64,000 bases of DNA from NCBI GenBank assembly GCA_001769125.1, contig MEOG01000041.1, forward strand, positions 1 through 64,000, read 5' to 3'. The notes below the pieces were generated by a model. It searched no databases. It saw only the letters and a program-made list of their open reading frames with translations, and was not told where the DNA came from. The position numbers and the translations under genes were made by a program. Within the stretch, counting starts at the first letter, position 1; every line of letters begins with the position of its first letter. Of this stretch, positions 44,701 through 53,219 are shown one piece after another. The stretch is from Bacteroidetes bacterium GWF2_35_48. Lineage in GTDB: Bacteria > Bacteroidota > Bacteroidia > Bacteroidales > GWF2-35-48.

Positions 44701-45278
44701 ATTTTTTGTTTTTTAAATTCCTCTATAATATCCAATCCATGCACTTTAAGCACCATGAGCGGATCAAGATCAATTTCGTACGAAAGCAAATAAATTACAG
44801 CAGCAAGGTGTTTGCAGGGAACGGCCGAGTCGGGGCAGGAACATTTCATTTTAAAATCATCCCAACGCGAAGGGAAAAGTCTTATTTTATGTTTTTGCGT
44901 TTCTTTTAATAAATCCTCAGGTAATTTTTTATTAAGAAGTTCAGCCATCCATGCGGGATTTGAAACAAGAATTTCTATAATTTTCTTTTTTTCTTCAACC
45001 GTAAATGTAGGAATTACTATATCTACTGCGTAAGGAGTTCGTTGAGAGCCCTGCACTTTTGCAGTAATAATATTTCCTTTTATATCAGAACTAAGCACAG
45101 AGCCATTATTGGCATACGCACTGCCACGGGGCAAACGATTGCTGTAATCAATTCCTTTTAGTGAATTTAAAAATTCTTTACCCCAGAAAGTCTGTCCGAA
45201 TTTTTTTCGTTCGGATGGCTTCTTCTTGTTGGTGTTTGCCTTATTGCGCGGATAATATTCCCAGTTCCAGTATCCCAT
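41700..45278 (-). CDS. SWIM-domain SNF2-family helicase
   Basis: A 1192-residue ATP-dependent translocase. The N-terminal SWIM zinc finger is [12 protein letters not shown] (C146, C148, C155, H157). A long alpha/beta middle region follows, then the SNF2 core near residue 750: [14 protein letters not shown] (I), [11 protein letters not shown] (II), [15 protein letters not shown] (III) and C-terminal [23 protein letters not shown] (V-VI). SWIM-SNF2 proteins remodel protein-DNA complexes and often relate to recombination or transcription. Coupling to an RNA ligase suggests a nucleic-acid repair role; this is inference. Confidence 0.93.
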   Translation of the reverse strand: [1192 protein letters not shown]

Positions 45279-45595
45279 AATTATTGATTAAATTTTACTC
45301 AAAGAAAAGAAATGGAATAAAAATGAGCAAAATTTTTCAGGGAATTATATCATATTTTTTTAACAATGTAGTGTATTTTCAATTTGATTGTGAACTGCCT
45401 ATTAGAATATGAGCGAGGAATATTGCGGTGCTACGCAAAAAAATGATGTGCGGTTATGCAGCTATTCTAAAGCTTAAACTTAAATTCATAAATGAAAAAT
45501 TGAGGGAAAAAATTTGCTCAAAATACATTTTAACATTTCTTTAAGACTGAACTTAAACGAAATGAATATATTTGTACAAAATTAATTCTGTGTTT
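45279..45595. promoter_or_regulatory. Divergent intergenic region; -7 box for the propeller gene
   Basis: TATATTTG at 45567-45574 fits TAnnTTTG and lies 21 bases before the ATG of the first propeller gene. The remaining bases show no repeat or RNA. The in-frame TTG at 45572 lies inside this box and is not the start. Confidence 0.55.
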
Positions 45596-46846
45596 ATGAT
45601 GATAAATTCTTCTCCTTTTAGCATTTTAAAAAATTCAATTTTGATTATTTTTACTTTGGGCGTTATTTGTATTATTTCATTTCCGTTACATGCGCAGAAC
45701 ATCATACAGTGGCGTGGCGATAATCGGGACGGTATTTATAATGAAACGGGTCTTATGAAAAAATGGACGGAAAATGGTCCAAAAATTCTATGGCATTTTG
45801 ATGAACTCGGAAAAGGATATTCATCTCCCATTATTACTCCTGAAAAAATTTTTATAACAGGCATGATTAATGGCAAGGGCAATCTTTTTGCGCTTGATTT
45901 GAATGGAAAATTATTATGGAAAACCGAATACGGAACTGAGTGGGATGAGTCGTACCCCGGCACAAGAACGACTCCAACCTTGTATGACAATAAGCTATAC
46001 ATTAACAGCAGTTATGGTCTGGCTATATGTTTTGATGCTGCATCAGGAAAAATACTGTGGTCCGTAGATTTGATGAAAGCATTCAAGGGCACTGTTCCTA
46101 AGTGGGGCATTGCAGAATCGCCTCTCGTGTTTGATGATAAAGTAGTTTTTTCTGCAGGTGGCGAGGATGCAAATATTGTGGCATTAAATAAAGAAAATGG
46201 TCAGACAATCTGGACATCAAAAGGGAAAGGAGACAAATCTGCTTATTGCTCTCCGCATCTGATAACACACAATGGAAATAAATTACTAATTACCATGACA
46301 GCTGATCATATTTTGGGAATTGACCCTCAAAAAGGAGATTTAATATGGTCTTATGAAAAGAAAAACAAATGGTCAGTACATCCAAATACGCCTATTTATA
46401 AAGACGGTTTGCTCTATTGCGTTAGCGGATATGGCTCCGGTGGCGTCATGCTGAAATTATCCGATGATGGAAAATCAGTAAGTCTGGTATGGAAAAATGA
46501 AACCTTAGACAATCAGATGGGCGGCGTTGTTTTGCTTGAAGATAAAATTTATGGATCAGGGCATAATAATGTGGAGTGGCACGTACTTGACTGGAAAACC
46601 GGCAATGAGAAATTCAAAACAAAAGAAATTGCAAAAGGCACTATTATTGCCAGCGATGGGATGCTTTACGTTTACAGTGATAAAGGTGAACTGGGGCTTC
46701 TTCAGCCAACAGAAGCAGGTTTCAATATTGTAAGTCGTGTTAAAATAACATTAGGTGCAGAGCAGCACTGGGCGCATCCTGTAATAAAAAACGGAATTTT
46801 TTATGTACGTCATGGGAATGTACTGATTGCTTATTCTGTAAAATAA
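45596..46846 (+). CDS. Exported PQQ-like beta-propeller protein 1
   Basis: A 416-residue exported protein; the ATG at 45596 gives a signal peptide ending PLHAQ. The mature start IIQWRGDNRDGIYNETGL is the W/F-R-G-x-N/D motif found in PQQ-like propellers. Blade motifs of the form A-x-D-x-x-x-G-x-x-x-W recur (FALDLNGKLLWKTEY, CFDAASGKILWSVDL, VALNKENGQTIWTSKG, GIDPQKGDLIWSYEK), as in eight-bladed quinoprotein-like sheets. No cysteine pair or calcium-aspartate site of true PQQ dehydrogenases is obvious, so cofactor binding is unproven. It heads a run of nine same-strand genes. Confidence 0.85.
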   Translation: MMINSSPFSILKNSILIIFTLGVICIISFPLHAQNIIQWRGDNRDGIYNETGLMKKWTENGPKILWHFDELGKGYSSPIITPEKIFITGMINGKGNLFALDLNGKLLWKTEYGTEWDESYPGTRTTPTLYDNKLYINSSYGLAICFDAASGKILWSVDLMKAFKGTVPKWGIAESPLVFDDKVVFSAGGEDANIVALNKENGQTIWTSKGKGDKSAYCSPHLITHNGNKLLITMTADHILGIDPQKGDLIWSYEKKNKWSVHPNTPIYKDGLLYCVSGYGSGGVMLKLSDDGKSVSLVWKNETLDNQMGGVVLLEDKIYGSGHNNVEWHVLDWKTGNEKFKTKEIAKGTIIASDGMLYVYSDKGELGLLQPTEAGFNIVSRVKITLGAEQHWAHPVIKNGIFYVRHGNVLIAYSVK

Positions 46847-46850
46847 TTCC

Positions 46851-48281
46851 GTGAAAAATTCTTCAAAAAAATGGATAAAAATTAGCTCTGTAACAACAGC
46901 AGCAGTATTTTTCATTTTAATTTTATACTGGCAAAATATGAAGCCTGATGTTGCCATTATAGAAAATATCCCAGGCATGGATAAGCCCTCCGGAGAAATT
47001 ATTCAAAAAATTGAATCCATAAAAATCGGGGAAAAATTTGAAAAACTTACTGAGGAAACATCTTCTTTAAATTCTGCATGGTCTGCTTTCAGAGGAACAG
47101 ACAGAAAAAATATTGCAACTTCAACAATTTCCATCAATGAAAACTGGGATGCAAAACCTCCGAAATTGGTGTGGAAAGCAAAAATGGGAGAAGGACATGC
47201 AGCACCAGCAATATGGAAAGGCATTGCTTACATTCTCGATTATGACGAAGTGAAAAAAGAAGATGTACTTCGCAGCTTTAATATTGAAACCGGAAAAGAA
47301 CTATGGAGGCGTTCCTATAAAGTGCATCTTAAAAGAAATCACGGTATGTCGCGCACTGTGCCTGCTGTTACAGAAAAATTTATTGTAACACTTGGACCCA
47401 GAGGTCATGTGATGTGTATGGAAAGAACAAGCGGAAATCTACTTTGGGTAATAGATATTGAAAAAGAATACGAATCTGAAATTCCGTTTTGGTACACGGG
47501 ACAATGCCCCCTGATAGATAATGAAACAGCTATCATTGCAACAGGAGGTAAAAATTTATTGATTGCTGTAGATTGCAATACGGGTAAAATTCTTTGGCAA
47601 AGCCCTAATGAAAAAAAATGGAAAATGTCGCATTCATCTGTTATGCCAATGATTTTTGAGGATGTTAAAATGTATGTGTATGCAGCTGTAGGAGGACTAT
47701 GTGGCATTGAAGCAGAAGGAGAAAATGCAGGAAAAATATTATTTGAGATTACAGATTTTTCTCCGCAAGTAGTTGCCCCTTCCCCTGTACAATTAGACAA
47801 GAGCAGGATATTTATTACAGCAGGATACGGGGCAGGAAGCGCAGTTATAACAATAAAAAAATCAGATACTAATTTTCTGGCAAAGACAGAAAAAAAATTT
47901 ACACCCGGTGCAGGAGCCGCCTCCGAACAACAAACTCCTGTTATGATAAATGGGTTCATGTATATCATTATGCCCAAAGATGCAGGCGCGATGAAAAATC
48001 AATTCATTTGCTTTCATCCTTCTGATTGTGGCAAAGCTGTCTGGTCGAGCGGAAAAAAAGACCGTTACGGATTGGGTCCTTATATGGTTATTAATGATAA
48101 ATTTTTAATTTTGAATGATGATGGCACTTTAACAATGCTTAAAGTTTCTGATAAAAATTTTATAAAAATTACAGAAAGAAAATTATTTGAAGGACAAGAC
48201 GCATGGGGACCTTTAGCTTTTGCTGACGGTTATCTTTTATTACGAGATTCTAAAAACCTATTTTGTTTCGATTTGAAATAG
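46851..48281 (+). CDS. Membrane-anchored PQQ-like beta-propeller protein 2
   Basis: The 476-residue protein starts at GTG, 4 bases after the previous stop. An uncleaved N-terminal helix (residues 10-28, ISSVTTAAVFFILILYW) anchors it with the propeller outside. It has SAWSAFRGTDRKNIATS at the propeller start, then repeated blades (SFNIETGKELWRRSY, CMERTSGNLLWVIDI, AVDCNTGKILWQSPN). It is a paralogue of protein 1 with a different anchor, suggesting complexes of related propellers. Catalytic residues are not evident. Confidence 0.85.
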   Translation: MKNSSKKWIKISSVTTAAVFFILILYWQNMKPDVAIIENIPGMDKPSGEIIQKIESIKIGEKFEKLTEETSSLNSAWSAFRGTDRKNIATSTISINENWDAKPPKLVWKAKMGEGHAAPAIWKGIAYILDYDEVKKEDVLRSFNIETGKELWRRSYKVHLKRNHGMSRTVPAVTEKFIVTLGPRGHVMCMERTSGNLLWVIDIEKEYESEIPFWYTGQCPLIDNETAIIATGGKNLLIAVDCNTGKILWQSPNEKKWKMSHSSVMPMIFEDVKMYVYAAVGGLCGIEAEGENAGKILFEITDFSPQVVAPSPVQLDKSRIFITAGYGAGSAVITIKKSDTNFLAKTEKKFTPGAGAASEQQTPVMINGFMYIIMPKDAGAMKNQFICFHPSDCGKAVWSSGKKDRYGLGPYMVINDKFLILNDDGTLTMLKVSDKNFIKITERKLFEGQDAWGPLAFADGYLLLRDSKNLFCFDLK

Positions 48282-48301
48282 ATAAATAATAACAAGAACA
48301 A

Positions 48302-49264
48302 ATGAAATCACATACAAAAACAGCGATTATCGGACTTGGAATAATGATTTTAATTTTTATTGCTGGAAAGCTGATGTTAAAAAATGCTAAAAAGACAAAT
48401 CCTGTAAACACATCTGTTTCTATTGATTCCATTGGAGTAATCAGCGCTGATAAAATTGGATACAAATTAGTTTCTTCAATACAGTTATCACAAATAAAAC
48501 CTAAAGGAATAGACATTTGTCCTGACGGAAAAATAATTGTTTCCGGTGACAGCACATTTTTAAAATTAGATTCAAAAGGAAAAGAAATTTTAAGAATCAA
48601 TAACACGAAGTCCGGAAATTGTGTTGCGGTTTCTTCAGATAATTTAATTTATCTTGGCGCAGGAAATCATATAGAAATTTACAATACCGATGGCTTGCTT
48701 TTAAATTCCTGGGAGCCTGTTTCAGACAGCAGTGTTCTAACTTCTATATCTGTTTATAAAAACCAACTCGCAGTTGCTGATGCCTATCTTAAAAAAGTAT
48801 ATTTTTATAATATTAACGGTAAGCTTTTGCAAACAATCGGAACATCAGATTCAAAAGAAGAGTTCAGCCGATTTATTATTCCAAGTTTTTATTTTGATCT
48901 TGCTTTTGATGCATCAGGTGAGCTGTGGGTCGTGAATCCGGGACTGCACAAAATAATTAATTTTAAAACTGATGGAAGTGTAAATTTTTTCTGGGGGAAA
49001 ACAGGAGCATATCTTGAAGGCTTTTCTGGATGCTGCAATCCTTCACATATTGCAATAACAAAAGACGGCTCATTTATTACTTCGGAAAAAGGAATTGTTC
49101 GTGTAAAAAAATACAAAAAAGATGGTACATTTGATTGTGCAATAGCCGGTCCTGATCAATTTGAAAAAGAGACAAAGGGATTAGATATTGCAATAGATAA
49201 AAATGACAAAGTTTACGTGTTGAATCCTTTGTCGAAAAAGATACATATTTTTGAGAAAAAGTAA
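48302..49264 (+). CDS. Membrane-anchored NHL-like six-bladed propeller protein
   Basis: A 320-residue protein with an N-terminal membrane helix (TAIIGLGIMILIFIAG) and repeated NHL/6-bladed patterns about 40-45 residues apart: PKGIDICPDGKIIVSG, NCVAVSSDNLIYLGAG, DLAFDASGELWVVNP, PSHIAITKDGSFITS and GLDIAIDKNDKVYVLN. NHL-type propellers usually bind proteins or carbohydrates rather than catalyse. It lies 20 bases after propeller 2 and 42 bases before the ferredoxin, within the redox gene run, so it is likely an accessory or scaffold subunit. Confidence 0.82.
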   Translation: MKSHTKTAIIGLGIMILIFIAGKLMLKNAKKTNPVNTSVSIDSIGVISADKIGYKLVSSIQLSQIKPKGIDICPDGKIIVSGDSTFLKLDSKGKEILRINNTKSGNCVAVSSDNLIYLGAGNHIEIYNTDGLLLNSWEPVSDSSVLTSISVYKNQLAVADAYLKKVYFYNINGKLLQTIGTSDSKEEFSRFIIPSFYFDLAFDASGELWVVNPGLHKIINFKTDGSVNFFWGKTGAYLEGFSGCCNPSHIAITKDGSFITSEKGIVRVKKYKKDGTFDCAIAGPDQFEKETKGLDIAIDKNDKVYVLNPLSKKIHIFEKK

Positions 49265-49306
49265 AAACAAAATACATAAATAATTTATCTGTTTAAGAAT
49301 ACAACA

Positions 49307-49852
49307 ATGGATCGCAGAAAATTTTTGAAAACAGGATTTCAGGCAGCGGCATTTATTTCAATAGCATCTGTTGGAGGTTATCTTGCGCATCAAACATTGA
49401 ATGATGAATTGGTGTGGCAGATAGACCCCTATAAATGCACCCAATGCGGTAGATGTGCTGATTCATGTGTATTAAGCCAGTCAGCGGTAAAGTGTGTTCA
49501 TGTGTATAAAATGTGTGGATATTGCGATTTGTGTGGAGGATATTTTGTTCCGCAAGCAAAAGAATTAAATACCGGTGCAGAGAATCAGCTTTGCCCGACT
49601 AAAGCATTAAAGCGTACGTTTGTAGAAAAGCCCTATTATAAATATGAAATAGATGAAGCCTTATGCATAGGCTGCGCTAAGTGTGTAAAAGGCTGTGAAG
49701 CTTTTGGCAATGGCTCTTTGCATTTACAGGTTGTACAAAGTATTTGTAAAAATTGTAACCAGTGTTCAATTGCAAAAGTTTGTCCCTCGGATGCATTCGT
49801 GAGAGTACCGACGAATAAGGCTTATTTGCTCAAGAGTGGATGGAAGGGATGA
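49307..49852 (+). CDS. Tat-exported polyferredoxin
   Basis: The 181-residue protein starts with a twin-arginine-like signal (MDRRKFLKTGFQAAAF). It holds four cysteine groups: CTQCGRCADSC (44-54), CGYCDLC with C96-P, CIGCAKCVKGC (120-130) and CKNCNQCSIAKVCP (147-159). That is enough for three to four [4Fe-4S] clusters. Such proteins carry electrons between a membrane ferredoxin and a periplasmic enzyme. It is immediately followed by a NosR/NapH-like membrane ferredoxin, the usual partner. Whether it is actually exported depends on the Tat signal being functional. Confidence 0.88.
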   Translation: MDRRKFLKTGFQAAAFISIASVGGYLAHQTLNDELVWQIDPYKCTQCGRCADSCVLSQSAVKCVHVYKMCGYCDLCGGYFVPQAKELNTGAENQLCPTKALKRTFVEKPYYKYEIDEALCIGCAKCVKGCEAFGNGSLHLQVVQSICKNCNQCSIAKVCPSDAFVRVPTNKAYLLKSGWKG

Positions 49853-49872
49853 TGAAATATTAGAAATATATA

Positions 49873-49890
49873 ATCGCTCCATGGAGCGAT
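49873..49890. repeat. ATCGCTCC-palindrome, copy 1
   Basis: ATCGCTCCATGGAGCGAT is a perfect 18-base palindrome. The flanks TTAGAAAT and ATTTCTAA are complementary too, extending the hairpin. It lies between the two ferredoxin genes. A second core with different complementary flanks is at 60355-60372. Confidence 0.85.
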
Positions 49891-49918
49891 TGTACATTTC
49901 TAAATAATAATTTTTTTA

Positions 49919-51184
49919 ATGATTAAAGCGTATAAAATAGCAATTTCATTTTTAATTTTTCTTCTGTTCTCTGCTCTGGGATTTGCTCAGCAGCGCTTTC
50001 CTAAGCCCGATTTTGAAAGCGGCTATGTTCCTCCCGAAACTCAGGTACCTTCAGCAAATGGTGTTTGGATGGAGTATCTTGATGTTTTTATTTTTATTCT
50101 GCTTCTTTCTTTATTTTCATATTTTATTTTGAAGAAACGGTCTCGCAAATTTGTAATCTGGGGAGGTGTTTTTTCAGTAGTTTATTTTGGCTTTTTCAGG
50201 GAAGGATGCGTGTGTTCTATTGGCGCTATTCAAAATGTAGCCTTAGCTCTTTATGATTCCTCATTTGTTTTACCCCTTACTGTGATTGTGTTTTTTTTAC
50301 TCCCTCTTTTTTTTACATTATTTTTCGGAAGAACATTTTGCGCAGGCGTTTGTATGTTTGGAGCTTTACAGGAAGTTGTAATTTATAAACCTGTAAAAAT
50401 TTCTTCCTGGCTGCAAAAAGCACTTGGAGCAATTCCATATTTATATTTAACATTTGCAATTTTATTTGCAGTAACAGGAGCAGATTTTATTATTTGTAAA
50501 TACGATCCTTTTGTCGGGTTTTTCCGTTTCAGCACTTCTCCTGGAATGTTTGCCTTTGGAGTCGGATTGTTGCTGCTGGGGATGTTTGTGGCAAGACCGT
50601 ATTGCAGATTTATTTGTCCCTATGGTGTTCTGTTAAGCTGGGTATCGCAGATTTCCGTAAAACATCTTACAATTACACCGACGGATTGTATTCAATGTAA
50701 ATTATGCGAAGATGCCTGTCCAGTAGATGCTATTGCAAAACCTTCGGAGAATGTAAAACCGGAGTCAAAAGGAACAAGACGACTCATTTTTATATTTGTA
50801 TTAATACCTGTTTTCATGTTGCTTTTTGGATTTATTACATCGCGATTTTACGAGCCTTTATCAATGGTTCATCCACAAGTTCGGTTAGCAGAAGAAATCG
50901 CTTTAGAGAAAAAAATAAATACAAAACCAGCATCTGTTGAAGCCGTGGCATTTAATTCATCAGGAATGAATTCCGCTGAATTATTTAAACTGGCAAATGA
51001 AATACGAATCACATTTTATAGAGGAAGCTGGATTGCCGGATTGTTTCTCGGTTTCATTTTCGGATTGGCACTATTGCAATCTTCAAGATTTAAAAGAAAC
51101 ACAATTTACACCCCCGACAAAGGCTCATGCGTTGGATGTGCAAGGTGTTTCAGGCATTGCCCAGTGGAGAGAAAGGAGGGTTGA
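49919..51184 (+). CDS. NosR/NapH-like membrane polyferredoxin
   Basis: A 421-residue inner-membrane protein with a signal-like N-terminus and about six membrane segments. Cysteine motifs typical of NosR/NapH are CVCSIGAIQN (C97, C99), FCAGVCMFGALQE (C141, C145) and YCRFICPYG (C229, C233). Cytosolic clusters are CIQCKLCEDACP (257-267) and a C-terminal CVGCARCFRHCP (404-414). The FMN-binding domain of NosR is absent. It probably passes electrons through the membrane between the cytosolic diaphorase and the periplasmic ferredoxin. Direction is not known. Confidence 0.88.
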   Translation: MIKAYKIAISFLIFLLFSALGFAQQRFPKPDFESGYVPPETQVPSANGVWMEYLDVFIFILLLSLFSYFILKKRSRKFVIWGGVFSVVYFGFFREGCVCSIGAIQNVALALYDSSFVLPLTVIVFFLLPLFFTLFFGRTFCAGVCMFGALQEVVIYKPVKISSWLQKALGAIPYLYLTFAILFAVTGADFIICKYDPFVGFFRFSTSPGMFAFGVGLLLLGMFVARPYCRFICPYGVLLSWVSQISVKHLTITPTDCIQCKLCEDACPVDAIAKPSENVKPESKGTRRLIFIFVLIPVFMLLFGFITSRFYEPLSMVHPQVRLAEEIALEKKINTKPASVEAVAFNSSGMNSAELFKLANEIRITFYRGSWIAGLFLGFIFGLALLQSSRFKRNTIYTPDKGSCVGCARCFRHCPVERKEG

Positions 51185-51212
51185 GCTTTTGAGCAAAATA
51201 ATTAATAAAAGA

Positions 51213-51364
51213 GTTGCAAGTTGCAAGTTCGGAGTTACCACAGGTTGCAAATTCTTTCAAGTTTTAAATTGAAGGTTAACATTTAAGAGAAAATAATTTG
51301 CCGGACTTGTTTCACAGATAAGAAACAACTTGCAACCTGCAACCTGTAACCTGCAACCTGCAAC
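51213..51364. repeat. TTGCAAC heptamers, inverted pair
   Basis: GAGTTGCAAGTTGCAAGTT at 51213-51231 faces five to six GCAACCT heptamers at 51327-51364, forming a potential hairpin between two same-strand genes. Confidence 0.75.
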
Positions 51365-51403
51365 AAATAATCATATAATCTAAAATAGTAGTAAAAGATA
51401 ATC

Positions 51404-53185
51404 ATGACGCTCGAGAATAAAAATATCATCAAAGCGATTGCAAAAACAATAACAATAGTGTCTTTGGCATTTATTGTGATTGTAAGCGTAATCCTTATAT
51501 TAAATTATATTCGGTTACAATCTGTTTCACCTGAGAGCAATAAAGTTGTAGAACATTTAATAATTAAGTTAAGTGAAAATTCCGAAGACGAACAATTAAA
51601 AACGCAAATCCGATCCTTAGATCTTATTACCCGTAAAGCTTTTTTTTCAACCCATACACAACTTAAAGCAGGCGCACTATTATTATTAAGCGGAGTGATA
51701 ATTTTTCTACTTTCATTTAAAATTTTTCATTCATTTTCTTTAAAGAATAATGATCATAGTAAGGAAATAAAAACAGACTATTGGTTAACAAAATCAAAAG
51801 AAAGATTCTGGATATTTTTTATAAGCGGTTTGTTTGTTTGCAGCGCATTTTTACTGATGTTTTTATCGGGTTCGGCTTATACTGATTTTAAAACCTTAGC
51901 AGAGATTTCTAATCACACACAAAAAAATCAGGAAATAAAAAAAGATTCATCCATTAAAATTGCTACTACAGATACCATTCAACCTTTAATAGAGGATACC
52001 ATCAAAGAAACCGCAGCCTTACCGCTTCCTGATGAAAATGCAATTTCTTCCAACTGGCCAAATTTCAGAGGTCCGAATGGTTTGGGAATTAGTTATCATA
52101 AAAATATTCCAACTGACTGGGATGGAAAATCAGGAAAAAATATTTTATGGAAAATTGCTTTGCCTCTGCATGGATATAATTCACCGGTAATCTGGGGCGA
52201 TTATCTTTTTGTAACAGGAGCTAATGCAAATAAGCGCGAAGTATATTGTATTAACCGCCATTCCGGAAAATTACTCTGGGCAAAAGCCGCAGATAATATC
52301 CCGGGCAGTCCTGCTGCTGCGCCAAAAGTTACAGAAGACACAGGACTAGCCGCTTCTTCTGTAGCAACTGACGGGAAACAAGTATATGCAATATTTGGAA
52401 ACGGAGATATTATTTGTTTTGATTTTAAAGGTACGCGCATCTGGGCTAAAAATCTGGGAGTTCCGAATAATCATTACGGACATTCGTCTTCATTGATTCT
52501 TTATTCTCAAAGACTCATTGTGCAATACGACCACAACAAAGCAAGAAATATTATCGGGTTGGATACAAAAGATGGAGAAGTCAGATGGAATACTACACGA
52601 CCCGGAAAAATATCATGGTCTTCCCCATCTATGATAAAGAAGGGAAGCTCCTATCAGGTGGTTGTAAACAATGAACCTTTTGTTGCTGCTTATAATCCTG
52701 AAAATGGAAAAGAATTATGGAAAATAGAATGTCTGAGTGGCGAGATTGGACCATCACCAGCTTATGCAAACGGAATTATTTTTGCAGTGAATGAATACGC
52801 AAAACTTGCAGCAATACAGTTGGAAAATTCACCAAAAATTTTATGGGAAAACAATGATTTTCTTTCAGAAGTAGCCAGCCCTGTAGCAATGGGAGAATAT
52901 CTGATTGTTCCGACATCATCGGGAGAAGTGGCGTGTTATAATACGAAAGACGGTACTATTTTTTGGCAGCATGAATTTGATATTGGATTTTACTCCTCTC
53001 CTATTATTGCTGATGGTAAAATATATCTGATAAACCGAGATGGAGTAATGCACATAATGAAGTTGGATAAAATATTTAATTTAATTTCTGAACCAAAATT
53101 GGGAGAGAAAACAGATTGTACTCCGGCGTTTGCGAAAGAAAGAATTTATATCAGAGGGCAAAATAATTTGTATTGTATTAAATAA
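51404..53185 (+). CDS. Multi-pass membrane-anchored PQQ-like beta-propeller protein 3
   Basis: The 593-residue protein has three N-terminal membrane helices (residues about 10-32, 84-104 and 133-152), then a linker and a propeller from about residue 212 (NWPNFRGPNGLGISYHKNIP). Blades include CINRHSGKLLWAKA, CFDFKGTRIWAKNL, GLDTKDGEVRWNTT and CYNTKDGTIFWQHEF. The membrane part is unlike the other propellers, so this may be the docking subunit at the membrane. Catalytic residues are not evident. Confidence 0.85.
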   Translation: MTLENKNIIKAIAKTITIVSLAFIVIVSVILILNYIRLQSVSPESNKVVEHLIIKLSENSEDEQLKTQIRSLDLITRKAFFSTHTQLKAGALLLLSGVIIFLLSFKIFHSFSLKNNDHSKEIKTDYWLTKSKERFWIFFISGLFVCSAFLLMFLSGSAYTDFKTLAEISNHTQKNQEIKKDSSIKIATTDTIQPLIEDTIKETAALPLPDENAISSNWPNFRGPNGLGISYHKNIPTDWDGKSGKNILWKIALPLHGYNSPVIWGDYLFVTGANANKREVYCINRHSGKLLWAKAADNIPGSPAAAPKVTEDTGLAASSVATDGKQVYAIFGNGDIICFDFKGTRIWAKNLGVPNNHYGHSSSLILYSQRLIVQYDHNKARNIIGLDTKDGEVRWNTTRPGKISWSSPSMIKKGSSYQVVVNNEPFVAAYNPENGKELWKIECLSGEIGPSPAYANGIIFAVNEYAKLAAIQLENSPKILWENNDFLSEVASPVAMGEYLIVPTSSGEVACYNTKDGTIFWQHEFDIGFYSSPIIADGKIYLINRDGVMHIMKLDKIFNLISEPKLGEKTDCTPAFAKERIYIRGQNNLYCIK

Positions 53186-53219
53186 TTTTTTCAAAAGAAT
53201 TCTATCAAATTTTAAGAAT

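Noticed and set aside
45572-45595. TTG start for the first propeller
   Set aside because: The TTG lies inside the -7 box TATATTTG; ATG at 45596 begins a good signal peptide.
47405-47977. 190-residue minus-strand frame inside propeller 2
   Set aside because: It is the antisense shadow of a well-supported coding region.
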